64,000 nucleotides of DNA from positions 1-64,000 of the forward strand of contig NZ_WMLB01000025.1 in the NCBI RefSeq assembly GCF_009709675.1. The letters run 5' to 3'. Source of the DNA: Agromyces bracchium. Lineage in GTDB: Bacteria > Actinomycetota > Actinomycetes > Actinomycetales > Microbacteriaceae. A program made the position numbers and the translations under genes. Under the pieces are notes generated by a model, which was given only the letters and a program-made list of their open reading frames with translations, did no database searches and was not told the origin of the DNA. This document shows positions 1 to 7,639 of this stretch, piece after piece; positions within the stretch are counted from its first letter, which is position 1, and each line of letters begins with the position of its first letter.

Positions 1-26
1 GAATCTTGCGATTCATCAGGGGTTTT

Positions 27-102
27 TGGTGGATCTGAGGGGACTCGAACCCCTGACCCCCTGCATGCCATGCAGGTGCGCTACCAGCTGCGCCACAGAC
101 CC
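27..102 (-). tRNA. tRNA-Ala (anticodon GGC)
   Basis: The minus strand folds as a standard 76-nt cloverleaf with an encoded CCA end. The acceptor arm GGGTCTG pairs with CAGATCC (one G-U) and the discriminator is A. The anticodon stem CCTGC/GCAGG holds the loop ATGGCAT, so the anticodon is GGC, reading GCC alanine codons, and the T-loop is the usual TTCGAGT. A short hairpin, GAATC-GCAA-GATTC (positions 1-14), follows the 3' end and may begin a terminator or processing site outside the window. Confidence 0.97.
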
Positions 103-139
103 GTTTCGGATTTCGCTGCCCGCTCGGGGCAACGGATTC

Positions 140-145
140 AGCCTA
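140..145 (-). promoter_or_regulatory. candidate -10 of tRNA-Ala
   Basis: On the minus strand TAGGCT lies about 37 nt before the mature tRNA 5' end, which would leave a short trimmed leader. No good -35 is visible. It matches the TAGGCT hexamers found before several genes in this window. Confidence 0.35.
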
Positions 146-181
146 CACCAGCCCCCCGAGGGAAATGAAATCGAGCCGACC

Positions 182-589
182 TCAGCTGCGCGATGCGCTT
201 CCGGCACCCGTCGTCGACTCGTCGCGCTCGATGAGCGGGGCCACAGGGATCGCCGGGCAGTCGCGCCAGAGGCGCTCGAGACCGTAGTACATGCGCTCCT
301 CGCGGTGGAAGACGTGAACGACGAGGTCGCCGAAGTCGAGCAGGGCCCAGCGTCCGCCGTCGCGTCCCTCGCGGCGCGCGACGTCCTGGCCCTCCTCGCG
401 GAGCGCCTCGACGACCGCATCGGCGATCGCGACGACGTTGCGCTCGGCAGAGCCGGTGACGAGCAGGAAGACGTCCGCGAACGGAAGCGGCTCGGACACG
501 TCGAGTGCGACGAGGTCCTCACCGCCCTTCGCGTCCGCTGCGCGCGCAGCGATGGCGAGCAGGCGGTGTGCGTGGTCGGTTGCGGTCAT
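182..589 (-). CDS. rsfS: ribosomal silencing factor RsfS
   Basis: A 135-residue protein of the RsfS/Iojap family. Family members bind ribosomal protein L14 on the 50S subunit and block subunit joining, damping translation when nutrients run low. The conserved core is visible: ALDVSEPLPFADVFLLVTGS (about residues 28-47), GRWALLDFGDLVVHVFH, and the REERMYYGLERLW end, where most homologues read FYxLExLW. It is the last gene of the nadD cluster, 52 nt after the proline-rich membrane protein, which matches the usual nadD-rsfS linkage. ATG start with GAGG just upstream. Confidence 0.93.
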   Translation of the reverse strand: MTATDHAHRLLAIAARAADAKGGEDLVALDVSEPLPFADVFLLVTGSAERNVVAIADAVVEALREEGQDVARREGRDGGRWALLDFGDLVVHVFHREERMYYGLERLWRDCPAIPVAPLIERDESTTGAGSASRS

Positions 590-641
590 GTCCTCGACTT
601 CCCGGGAGCCGGCGGTCGGCCCGCCCCCATCATGCCCTCGA

Positions 642-1913
642 TCAGAAGAGCCCCGCCATCGCGCCGACGACGAGGGTCGCCACCACGCCGAGCGCGAGCA
701 CGCCCGCGGTGACGGCGAGCACGAGCGGCACGTTCATGCCCTCCTTGCTCGGCGGAGCCATCATGGCCTTGCTCGGCTGCTGCGTGCTGATCGCCCGGGT
801 CGCCGCGACCGGCGCGACACCGGGGCCCGCCAGGTCTTCGACCGAATCGAACAGGCGGTCGACGTCGCTCGAGTCGATCTGGCTCGGGTGCACACCGGTC
901 GCACCGTAGCTGCGGGGCAGGTCGATCGACCCGGTCACGATGATCTCGCCGCTCGGTGCGAGCTGCTGGCCGAGCGGGCCCTCGTCGGGCAGCGACGGCA
1001 GGATCAGCGCGTTCGTCGTGGTAGGGACCCCACGCGGCGAGCCGCCGCGCGAGAGCAGCTGGTCGTACGGCTCGGAGTGGTCCTCCGGGAGGTTCAGCTG
1101 CGAGGTCCAGTGACCGACGGGCTTCGGAGCGGCGACGGGCTCGTCGAGCCCGGCGTCGACGGTCGTGTGCGGTGCCGCGGCGCGAGACGGCGCCGGCTGG
1201 TGGGGGTGCCGCGGCGGTTGGAACTCGTCGCGCGGCCGCCCTGAAGCGGGCGCCTGCGGCTGGCGCTGCGCAGCGCCGCCGGCGGGCATCGGTCGCTGCG
1301 GGGCGGCCTCCTGCTCGACTTCGTCGATGTCGTCGAAGCCGTCTCCCGAGTGCGACTCGAGCATCGCGCGCAGCTCGCGACGGGTCAGCGTGCGCTCGGG
1401 CGTCGTCTGCGGCGCGGGCGCGCTTCGCGGCGGCCCCTGCGGGGGCCGCGGCGAGCCGCCGCCGGGCGGAACCTGCCCCGGATACGGCCGGTTGTCGACC
1501 GGAACGGGCATCGGTCCCGACGTCGTCGCGGACCGCGGCGGCTGCGCGGCGCGCTGCGGGGCCTGGGCCGGCGCACCGGGCGCGGGCGCAGGCGACCGCC
1601 TGCGCGGGTCGTTCCACCCCTGCGGCGGTCGCTGCGCCGGCGGGGCCTGGCGCGGGTCGGCCTGACGCTGGGGCGGGCCCGACGGCCCGCCGGGGGCGGT
1701 TCGGGCGGGCTGCGCGGCGCGTGGGTCGGGGCCCTGCGAGTAGGCCGGCTGTGCCGGCTGCTGCGGGTACGGCTGCGCCGCCGGCGCTGGAGGCTGGGCC
1801 GGAGCTGGTGCGGCGCCCTCGGGCGACGACGACGCGGCGCGCTGCTGCTCCAGCATGCGCTCGCGCTCGCGCATCTCGCGGCGCGTGAGCGGCGGTTCCT
1901 GCGACGACGTCAT
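642..1913 (-). CDS. proline-rich tail-anchored membrane protein of unknown function
   Basis: 423 residues, not recognised as a named family. The N-terminus is charged ([17 protein letters not shown], about residues 9-25). It is followed by roughly 250 residues rich in Pro, Ala, Gln and Arg that look disordered. A second copy of the same short motif, [12 protein letters not shown], occurs near residue 175 before an acidic patch. The last ~25 residues form one hydrophobic helix ([20 protein letters not shown]), so the protein is probably anchored by its C-terminus with the long tail in the cytoplasm. The start codon overlaps the nadD stop by 4 nt (ATGA), indicating translational coupling. Many actinobacteria have an LCP-family envelope protein at this position, which suggests but does not prove an envelope or division role. 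Confidence 0.85.
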   Translation of the reverse strand: MTSSQEPPLTRREMRERERMLEQQRAASSSPEGAAPAPAQPPAPAAQPYPQQPAQPAYSQGPDPRAAQPARTAPGGPSGPPQRQADPRQAPPAQRPPQGWNDPRRRSPAPAPGAPAQAPQRAAQPPRSATTSGPMPVPVDNRPYPGQVPPGGGSPRPPQGPPRSAPAPQTTPERTLTRRELRAMLESHSGDGFDDIDEVEQEAAPQRPMPAGGAAQRQPQAPASGRPRDEFQPPRHPHQPAPSRAAAPHTTVDAGLDEPVAAPKPVGHWTSQLNLPEDHSEPYDQLLSRGGSPRGVPTTTNALILPSLPDEGPLGQQLAPSGEIIVTGSIDLPRSYGATGVHPSQIDSSDVDRLFDSVEDLAGPGVAPVAATRAISTQQPSKAMMAPPSKEGMNVPLVLAVTAGVLALGVVATLVVGAMAGLF

Positions 1914-2509
1914 TCGACACTCCGGTAGAGGTGGTGCTTGGAGATGTACTGGACGACCCCGTCAGGCACCAGGTACCACACCGGTGATCCCCGGTGCACT
2001 CGATCCCGGCAATCGGTCGACGAGATCGCCAACGCCGGGACTTCCAGCAAGCTTACGTCCTGCTCGGGCAGTCCCGAAACGGACAGTACATGTCCCGGTC
2101 GACTCACAGCCACGAAGTGCGCGAGGTTCCAGAGCTCCTCCACGTCCTTCCAGGACAGGATCTGCGCGATCGCATCGGCGCCAGAGATGAAGAAGAGGTC
2201 GGCGTCGGGCCGCTCCCGGCGGATGTCTCGGAGCGTGTCGATCGTGTAGGTCGGCTTCTCTCGGTCGATGTCGACCCGGCTGACCGTGAACCGCGGATTC
2301 GACGCGGTGGCGATCACGGTCATGAGGTAGCGGTGCTCCGCCGGCGTCACGACCTCCTTGTAGTACGGCCGGCCGGTCGGGACGAACACGACCTCGTCGA
2401 GACCGAACTCCTGCGCCACCTCGCTGGCCGCCACGAGGTGCCCGTGGTGGATGGGGTCGAACGTGCCGCCCATCACGCCGAGGCGCGGGCGCCGCGCTGC
2501 CGAGGTCAT
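1910..2509 (-). CDS. nadD: nicotinate-nucleotide adenylyltransferase
   Basis: 199 residues, typical length. It joins nicotinate mononucleotide and ATP to give deamido-NAD in NAD biosynthesis. The nucleotidyltransferase signature [12 protein letters not shown] near the N-terminus contains the HxGH active-site motif, and SSTDCR near the C-terminus is the second ATP-binding motif (SSTxxR). It starts at ATG 16 nt after the 72-residue membrane protein and its stop overlaps the next gene, so 72-aa gene, nadD, proline-rich protein and rsfS look like one transcript. Confidence 0.96.
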   Translation of the reverse strand: MTSAARRPRLGVMGGTFDPIHHGHLVAASEVAQEFGLDEVVFVPTGRPYYKEVVTPAEHRYLMTVIATASNPRFTVSRVDIDREKPTYTIDTLRDIRRERPDADLFFISGADAIAQILSWKDVEELWNLAHFVAVSRPGHVLSVSGLPEQDVSLLEVPALAISSTDCRDRVHRGSPVWYLVPDGVVQYISKHHLYRSVE

Positions 2510-2525
2510 GGCCGGGCCGATGCGA

Positions 2526-2744
2526 TCAGTGACCGCCGTGCTCGCCTCCGGCGTGGCGGGCCGCGTACGCCTCGGCCTTCGAGCGGTGGCGGTTCGCCAC
2601 GTCGCGGTACGAGTAGACGACGAAGCCGAGCGTCACGAAGATTCCGAAGACGATGACGCCGTACCAGATCGGGTCGAACGGGAGCTCCCTCGCGAACTCG
2701 GTCTCGGTCAGGACGCGTGTCTGCAGTGCGGTCGCCAGGCTCAT
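2526..2744 (-). CDS. small single-pass membrane protein
   Basis: 72 residues. A hydrophobic helix ([20 protein letters not shown], about residues 28-47) is followed by a basic stretch and a His/Gly-rich tail ending GGEHGGH. A GGAGG ribosome site 8 nt before the ATG supports translation. I do not recognise a named family. It lies between proA and nadD and is probably the first gene of the nadD transcript. The His-rich tail could bind metal, but that is speculation. Confidence 0.8.
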   Translation of the reverse strand: MSLATALQTRVLTETEFARELPFDPIWYGVIVFGIFVTLGFVVYSYRDVANRHRSKAEAYAARHAGGEHGGH

Positions 2745-2782
2745 CAGCCGTTCCTCCAGGTGTTTCGGGTGACGCTCGGGAC

Positions 2783-2788
2783 AGTCTA
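2783..2788 (-). promoter_or_regulatory. candidate -10 for the nadD cluster
   Basis: TAGACT on the minus strand (within GATAGACTG) lies about 39 nt upstream of the small membrane protein gene and downstream of the proA stop. The same hexamer precedes uvrA and uvrB. No convincing -35 was seen. Confidence 0.4.
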
Positions 2789-2813
2789 TCGGTGCGGGCG
2801 GCCCCGCCGCGGC

Positions 2814-4094
2814 TCAGGCGCGCACGTGGCCCGCGCCGCGCACGATCCACTTCGTGCTCGTGAGCTGGGGCAGGCCCATCGGGCCGCGGGCGTGGAGCTT
2901 CTGCGTGGAGATCCCGACCTCGGCGCCGAAGCCGAACTCCGCGCCGTCCGTGAAGCGGGTGGAGGCGTTGACCATGACCGCCGCGGCATCCACCTCGTCG
3001 AGGAACCGCTCGGCGTTGCCCAGGTCGTTCGTGACGATCGATTCGGTGTGCTTGGTCGAGAACCGCCGGATGTGGGCGAGCGCGTCGTCGAGCGAGTCGA
3101 CCACGCCGACGTTGAGGTCGAGGCTCATGTGCTCGGTGGCCCAGTCCTCGTCGGTCGTCGGCAGCGCGCCCGGGTGCATGGCGCGCACGCGCTCGTCGCC
3201 GTGCACGGTGACGCCGGATGCCTCGAGCCGGGCGAGCACGGGAGGCAGCAGCCGCTCGGCGGCGTCGGCGTGCACGAGCAGCGTCTCGAGCGCGTTGCAG
3301 ACGCTCGGTCGCTGCACCTTGGCGTTGTGCACGAGGTCGACCGACCAGTCCTCGCGCGCGCTCGCGTCGAGGAACATGTGCACGACGCCGGCACCGGTCT
3401 CGATCACGGGCACGGTCGCCTCGTCGACGACGGCGCGGATGAGGGCCGCGCTCCCCCGCGGGATCAGCACGTCGACGTGGTCGCGAGCACGCATCAGGTG
3501 TCGGGCGCCCTCGCGGCCGTAGTCGTCGACAGTCTGCACGAGGTCGCCCGGGAGGCCGGTGCTCGCGATCGCCTCGCGGAGCACCTCGACGAGCACGGCG
3601 TTGGTGCGCTCGGCTGCGGAGCCTCCGCGCAGGGCGACCGCGTTGCCGCTCTTCAGCGCGAGGGCCGCGATGTCGACCGTGACGTTCGGGCGCGCCTCGT
3701 AGATCGCGCCGACGACGCCGAGCGGCACGCGCACCTGCTCGATGCGCACGCCGTTCGGGAGCGTGCGACCGCTCACGGTCTCGCCCACGGGGTCGCCGAG
3801 CCCGACGACGTCGAGCACCGCGTCGGCGATCGCGCCGATCCGGCGTTCGTCGAGCGTGAGTCGGTCGAGCAGGCCCGTGCCGAGCCCCGCCGCGCGACCG
3901 CGTTCGAGGTCTTCACGGTTCGCCGCGACGATGTCGTCGACCCGTGCCCGGAGCCGGTCCGCGATCGCCGCGAGCGCGGCATCCTTCTCGGCGGTCGTCG
4001 CACGCGCGAGGCGGCGCGAGGCCTCCTTCGCGGCGGCGAGGCGCGCGTCGAGCACCTCGGCGAGGTCGGCGGGAGCGGTGGCGACGTCGGTCAT
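2814..4094 (-). CDS. proA: glutamate-5-semialdehyde dehydrogenase (gamma-glutamyl phosphate reductase)
   Basis: 426 residues, normal length. It reduces gamma-glutamyl phosphate to glutamate semialdehyde with NADPH, the second step of proline synthesis. Family hallmarks are [33 protein letters not shown], and the catalytic cysteine in [13 protein letters not shown] (about Cys266). It follows proB after 46 nt. That gap holds a -10 element 6 nt before the ATG, so proA probably has its own leaderless promoter besides read-through from proB. Confidence 0.97.
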   Translation of the reverse strand: MTDVATAPADLAEVLDARLAAAKEASRRLARATTAEKDAALAAIADRLRARVDDIVAANREDLERGRAAGLGTGLLDRLTLDERRIGAIADAVLDVVGLGDPVGETVSGRTLPNGVRIEQVRVPLGVVGAIYEARPNVTVDIAALALKSGNAVALRGGSAAERTNAVLVEVLREAIASTGLPGDLVQTVDDYGREGARHLMRARDHVDVLIPRGSAALIRAVVDEATVPVIETGAGVVHMFLDASAREDWSVDLVHNAKVQRPSVCNALETLLVHADAAERLLPPVLARLEASGVTVHGDERVRAMHPGALPTTDEDWATEHMSLDLNVGVVDSLDDALAHIRRFSTKHTESIVTNDLGNAERFLDEVDAAAVMVNASTRFTDGAEFGFGAEVGISTQKLHARGPMGLPQLTSTKWIVRGAGHVRA

Positions 4095-4100
4095 GCGTCC

Positions 4101-4106
4101 AGCCTA
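4101..4106 (-). promoter_or_regulatory. leaderless -10 of proA
   Basis: TAGGCT on the minus strand ends 6 nt before the proA ATG (4092-4094), placing the expected transcription start at or next to the A of the start codon. There is no Shine-Dalgarno site in the intervening bases. Confidence 0.6.
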
Positions 4107-4140
4107 GTTCCGGCTCAGGGGCCGGATGCCGCGTGTGACG

Positions 4141-4926
4141 TCAGCGTTCGGCGGGCTCGAACCAGGTGCCTACGGGCTCGCCCGCGAGCGCCTCGTCGAC
4201 GAGCGAGGTCGCGGTCACGAGCACCCCGGTGCCGGATGCCGCGGCGATGCGTGCGGCCGACACCTTCGTCTCGGCGCCGCCGGTGCCGACGCCGGCACGG
4301 CCGACCGAGCCGATCTCGACGCCCTCGAGCTCGTCGCCGAAGGGCACGTGCGCGATGCGCTCGGCACCCGGCAGGTGCGGGGGGCGGGTGTAGAGCGCGT
4401 CGACGTCGGAGAGGAGCACGAGAAGGTCTGCGCCGGTGAGCTCGGCGACCATCGCGGCGAGCCGGTCGTTGTCGCCGAAGCGGATCTCGTGGGTGGCGAC
4501 CGTGTCGTTCTCGTTCACGATCGGCAGGATGCGGAGGCCGAGCAGTCGCTCCATCGCGCGCTGGGCGTTCAGGCGGTGGGTCGAGTTCTCGAGGTCGCCG
4601 GCGGTGAGCAGCACCTGGCCGGCCACGATCCGGTAACGCCGGAGCGACTCCTGGTACCGGTAGATGAGGATGTTCTGGCCGACGGATGCCGCGGCCTGCT
4701 GGGTCGCGAGGTCGTCAGGTCGCGCGTCGAGCTGCAGGTACGGCATGCCGGTCGCGATCGCGCCGGAGGAGACGAGCATCACCTCGGCGCCGCGTGCGTG
4801 CGCGGACGCGAGGGCGTCGACGAGCGGCGCGATCTGGCCGACGTTCTCACCGGAGATCGAGGAGGAGCCGACCTTGACGACGATGCGACGCGCGGTGGTG
4901 ATCGCATCGCGGGTGAGGCCCGTCAT
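4141..4926 (-). CDS. proB: glutamate 5-kinase, short form
   Basis: 261 residues. It phosphorylates glutamate, the committed and usually proline-inhibited step of proline synthesis. The amino-acid kinase fold is clear: [15 protein letters not shown] at the N-terminus, [29 protein letters not shown], and [16 protein letters not shown] near the end. The protein stops at [13 protein letters not shown], directly after the kinase domain, so the C-terminal PUA domain of the ~367-residue E. coli enzyme is absent. The start overlaps the obg stop by 4 nt. Confidence 0.95.
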   Translation of the reverse strand: MTGLTRDAITTARRIVVKVGSSSISGENVGQIAPLVDALASAHARGAEVMLVSSGAIATGMPYLQLDARPDDLATQQAAASVGQNILIYRYQESLRRYRIVAGQVLLTAGDLENSTHRLNAQRAMERLLGLRILPIVNENDTVATHEIRFGDNDRLAAMVAELTGADLLVLLSDVDALYTRPPHLPGAERIAHVPFGDELEGVEIGSVGRAGVGTGGAETKVSAARIAAASGTGVLVTATSLVDEALAGEPVGTWFEPAER

Positions 4927-6458
4927 CCCCGTCCCTCGTCGTCGACGTCGGCGGCATCGTCCTCGTCGACCCAGATCCCGGCCTCGCGCTCGCGCTCGAG
5001 CTCGGCGCGGGCCTCGGCCTTGGCGTCCATGCGGTCGTGGTAACCGGCGCGCCGCTCGGCGCGCGTGGCGCGACGGTTCTCATCGAGGCGATCATCGGTG
5101 CCACGGGGCGACGAGATGAGCTCGGCCGTGGAGGTGAGCGTGGGCTCCCAGTCGAAGACGACGCCGGCTCCGGGGCCGATCACCACGGTCGAGCCGGCGA
5201 CGGCGCCGGCCCGGACCAGCTCGTCTTCGACACCGAGGCGGGCGAGCCGGTCGGCGAGGTAGCCGACGGCCTCGTCGTTCTGGAAGTCGGTCTGCGCGAC
5301 CCACCGCTCGGGCTTCGTGCCGAGAACCCGGTAGATCGTGCCGTAGCTGCCGCCCTCGGGCTTCACGACGAACTCCACCTCGCGCACGGCCTTGGGCCGG
5401 AGCACGATGCGCGGTGCCTCGGGCGCCTGAGCCGCCTCGGCTCGGGCGTGGTCGACGACCTCGCCGAGCGCGAAGCCGAGCTGGCGGAGGCCCTCGTGGC
5501 TGACGGTGGAGATCTCGAACACGCGGTAGCCGCGCGATTCGAGCTCGGGGCGAACGAATTCGGCGAGCTCGCGCGCCTCGGGCACGTCGATCTTGTTGAG
5601 CGCGACGAGCTGCGGGCGCTCGAGGAGCGGCACCTGGCCCTCGGGCACCTCGTACGCCTCGAGCTCGCGGAGGATCACGTCGAGGTCGGTGATCGGGTCG
5701 CGGCCGGGCTCGAGCGTCGCGCAGTCGAGCACGTGCAGCAGCGCCGAGCAGCGCTCGACGTGGCGGAGGAACTCGAGGCCGAGGCCCTTGCCCTCGCTCG
5801 CGCCCTCGATGAGGCCGGGGACGTCGGCCACGGTGAACCGGTGATCGCCGGCCTGCACGACGCCGAGGTTCGGGTGCAGGGTCGTGAACGGGTAGTCGGC
5901 GATCTTCGGCCGCGCCGCGGAGAGCGCGGCGATGAGGCTCGACTTGCCGGCCGACGGGAAGCCGACGAGCGCGACATCCGCGATGGTCTTCAGCTCGAGC
6001 GTGACCTCGCCCTCGTGGCCCGGCGTACCGAGCAGTGCGAAGCCGGGCGCCTTGCGCTTCGGGGAGGCGAGGGCCGCGTTGCCGAGACCCCCCTGGCCTC
6101 CGGGGGCGACGACGAAGCGCATGCCGGGCTCGGTGAGGTCGACGAGCTCGGTGCCGGCCTCGTCCTTGACGACGGTGCCCACGGGCACGGGCAGTTCGAG
6201 GATCTCGCCGGCGGCGCCGGAGCGGTTGTCGCCCGCGCCGGGCTGGCCGTTCTCGCTCGAACGGTGCGGGCGCCCGTGGTAGGCGAGGAGCGTGGTGACC
6301 TGTGGGTCGGCCACGAGCACGATGTCGCCGCCGTCGCCCCCGTTGCCGCCGTCGGGGCCGGCGAGCGGCTTGAACTTCTCACGGCGCACCGACACGCAGC
6401 CGTTGCCGCCGTGGCCGGCGCGCAGGAACAGGCGCACCTGGTCGACGAAGCTCACCAT
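4923..6458 (-). CDS. obg: GTPase Obg
   Basis: 511 residues. Obg GTPases associate with the 50S subunit and act in ribosome maturation and stress control. The N-terminal glycine-rich Obg fold occupies about residues 1-158 ([20 protein letters not shown]). The G domain follows, with the P-loop GFPSAGKSS, the switch [19 protein letters not shown], and NKID. The C-terminal OCT domain is about residues 345-430, with a charged tail after it. ATG start with AGGAG about 10 nt upstream. It lies between rpmA and proB, the standard rplU-rpmA-obg order. Confidence 0.97.
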   Translation of the reverse strand: MVSFVDQVRLFLRAGHGGNGCVSVRREKFKPLAGPDGGNGGDGGDIVLVADPQVTTLLAYHGRPHRSSENGQPGAGDNRSGAAGEILELPVPVGTVVKDEAGTELVDLTEPGMRFVVAPGGQGGLGNAALASPKRKAPGFALLGTPGHEGEVTLELKTIADVALVGFPSAGKSSLIAALSAARPKIADYPFTTLHPNLGVVQAGDHRFTVADVPGLIEGASEGKGLGLEFLRHVERCSALLHVLDCATLEPGRDPITDLDVILRELEAYEVPEGQVPLLERPQLVALNKIDVPEARELAEFVRPELESRGYRVFEISTVSHEGLRQLGFALGEVVDHARAEAAQAPEAPRIVLRPKAVREVEFVVKPEGGSYGTIYRVLGTKPERWVAQTDFQNDEAVGYLADRLARLGVEDELVRAGAVAGSTVVIGPGAGVVFDWEPTLTSTAELISSPRGTDDRLDENRRATRAERRAGYHDRMDAKAEARAELEREREAGIWVDEDDAADVDDEGRG

Positions 6459-6486
6459 CGCCGCATCACTCCTTCTGTGGAAACAC

Positions 6487-6514
6487 GTGAGGGCGAGCCG
6501 AAGCTCGCCCTCAC
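6487..6514 (-). terminator. rpmA-obg intercistronic hairpin with UUCG loop
   Basis: A perfect 12-bp inverted repeat (GTGAGGGCGAGC and its complement) closes a loop that reads UUCG in the minus-strand transcript, followed by GTGTTTCC. It lies between the rpmA stop and the obg ribosome site. It may be a partial terminator or an mRNA stabiliser that lowers obg relative to the ribosomal protein genes. Confidence 0.7.
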
Positions 6515-6530
6515 GACTACCGGTCGCTGC

Positions 6531-6788
6531 TTACGCGTCGACCGAGACGATGTTCACGACCTTGCGGCCGCCCTTGTTGCCGAACTCGACGGCGCCTGCC
6601 TCGAGGGCGAACAGCGTGTCGTCGCCGCCACGACCCACACCCGCACCGGGGTGGAAGTGCGTGCCGCGCTGGCGGACGAGGATCTCGCCGGCCGAGACGA
6701 CCTGACCGCCGAAGCGCTTCACGCCGAGGCGCTTGGCGTTCGAGTCACGACCGTTGCGAGTGGAGCTCGCACCCTTCTTGTGTGCCAT
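6531..6788 (-). CDS. rpmA: 50S ribosomal protein L27
   Basis: 85 residues, full length. L27 sits near the peptidyl-transferase centre of the 50S subunit. The start [20 protein letters not shown] is the classic N-terminus, with no extra cleaved leader as in Firmicutes, and [20 protein letters not shown] and [12 protein letters not shown] are diagnostic. An AGGAG site precedes the ATG. It is 21 nt downstream of rplU and cotranscribed with it. Confidence 0.98.
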   Translation of the reverse strand: MAHKKGASSTRNGRDSNAKRLGVKRFGGQVVSAGEILVRQRGTHFHPGAGVGRGGDDTLFALEAGAVEFGNKGGRKVVNIVSVDA

Positions 6789-6809
6789 TGTCCCTGTCTC
6801 CTCTGGCCG

Positions 6810-7118
6810 TTACTTGATGCCGGTGATCTTGACGCGCGTGAGCTCCTGACGGTGGCCCTGGCGCTTCTTGTAGCCGGTCTTGTTCTTGAACTTCTGGATC
6901 ACGATCTTCGGACCGCGCAGGTCGTTCAGGACCTCGGCCGTGACCGTGACCTTGGCGAGCGACTTCGCGTCGGAGGTGATCTTGTCGCCGTCCACGAGGA
7001 GGACGGGCGTGAGCTGGACGTTGCCGTCCTTGTCGGCCGCGATCCGGTCCATCGTCACGATGGTGCCGACCTCGACCTTCTCCTGCCGGCCACCGGCGCG
7101 CACTACTGCGTAAACCAC
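6810..7118 (-). CDS. rplU: 50S ribosomal protein L21
   Basis: 102 residues, full length, with a GTG start. L21 binds 23S rRNA in the large subunit. Visible family features are [18 protein letters not shown] at the start and [18 protein letters not shown] at the C-terminus. It is the promoter-proximal gene of rplU-rpmA-obg-proB and has a leader of about 138 nt containing a hairpin and a duplicated 13-mer. A GGAG ribosome site precedes the start. Confidence 0.98.
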   Translation of the reverse strand: MVYAVVRAGGRQEKVEVGTIVTMDRIAADKDGNVQLTPVLLVDGDKITSDAKSLAKVTVTAEVLNDLRGPKIVIQKFKNKTGYKKRQGHRQELTRVKITGIK

Positions 7119-7137
7119 TTCTCGTACCTATCTCCAG

Positions 7138-7153
7138 GGAGTCTCGCGACTCC
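7138..7153 (-). promoter_or_regulatory. rplU leader hairpin
   Basis: Perfect inverted repeat GGAGTC-GCGA-GACTCC with a GNRA tetraloop in the transcribed strand, 20 nt upstream of the rplU start and just before its ribosome site. It could be an autoregulatory binding site for a ribosomal protein, but no match to a known leader is claimed. Confidence 0.45.
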
Positions 7154-7262
7154 TACGAATTTGATGGGATGTCACTGCGCGGATGACCCCAGCGGGAAGG
7201 AGGGTCGTCACTGCCAGAAAACTGTGCGTGCCGGCCGGGATAAGCGGCGGCACCAACGGTCG

Positions 7263-7291
7263 AGTTTACCGGATGCCGGCAGGGCGGTCAA
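7263..7291 (-). promoter_or_regulatory. sigma70-type promoter of rplU-rpmA-obg
   Basis: On the minus strand, -35 TTGACC (7286-7291) and -10 TAAACT (7263-7268) are separated by exactly 17 nt. This is the best consensus promoter in the window, fitting a strongly expressed ribosomal protein operon. The predicted start near 7256 gives a ~138-nt leader. Confidence 0.75.
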
Positions 7292-7345
7292 ACGGGCGCC
7301 GACCGCGTGTCGAACGTGCTCCGAGCGGATGCCGCGGGCGCGGCG

Positions 7346-7351
7346 TACACT
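7346..7351 (+). promoter_or_regulatory. leaderless -10 of the DUF4031 gene
   Basis: TACACT ends 6 nt before the ATG at 7358. No Shine-Dalgarno site is present in between, so the mRNA probably begins at the start codon. Confidence 0.55.
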
Positions 7352-7357
7352 CGCCCC

Positions 7358-7639
7358 ATGGCCGTGCTGATCGACCCGCCGCTCTGGCCCAAGCACGGCA
7401 CCGTCTGGTCGCACCTGGTGAGCGACACGTCGATCGAGGAACTCGTCTCCTTCGCCGATCGGATGGAGATCCCCCGGCGCGGCTTCGACCTCGACCACTA
7501 CGACGTGCCCGCCGAACGCTACGACGAGCTCGTCGCGGCCGGCGCCGAGCCCGTGCCGCCGCGCGACCTGGTCCGCCGGCTCGCGGCGAGCGGCCTGCGG
7601 GTCACGCCGCGCGAGCGGCGGGCCTCACTCGGACGCTGA
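7358..7639 (+). CDS. DUF4031 domain protein
   Basis: 93 residues. It starts MAVLIDPPLWPKHGTVWSHL and contains EELVSFADRMEIPRRGFDLD HYDVP, the conserved core of the DUF4031 family of small proteins with no established function. The conserved Asp, His and Arg residues would suit an enzyme active site, but this is inference. The start at 7358 is fixed by the family N-terminus and the -10 element 6 nt upstream. The last 15 nt overlap the end of rne on the other strand, so the two transcripts are convergent. Confidence 0.85.
   Translation: MAVLIDPPLWPKHGTVWSHLVSDTSIEELVSFADRMEIPRRGFDLDHYDVPAERYDELVAAGAEPVPPRDLVRRLAASGLRVTPRERRASLGR

Noticed and set aside
1-102. tRNA-Ala 3' end as an attachment site of an integrated element
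   Set aside because: No integrase, no duplicated tRNA end and no foreign-looking genes in the window; the sequence beyond position 1 is not visible.
1200-1850. Low-complexity GC-rich stretch as a repeat array
   Set aside because: It is the proline-rich coding region of the protein at 642-1913; no exact unit repeats in tandem and there is no CRISPR-like spacing.
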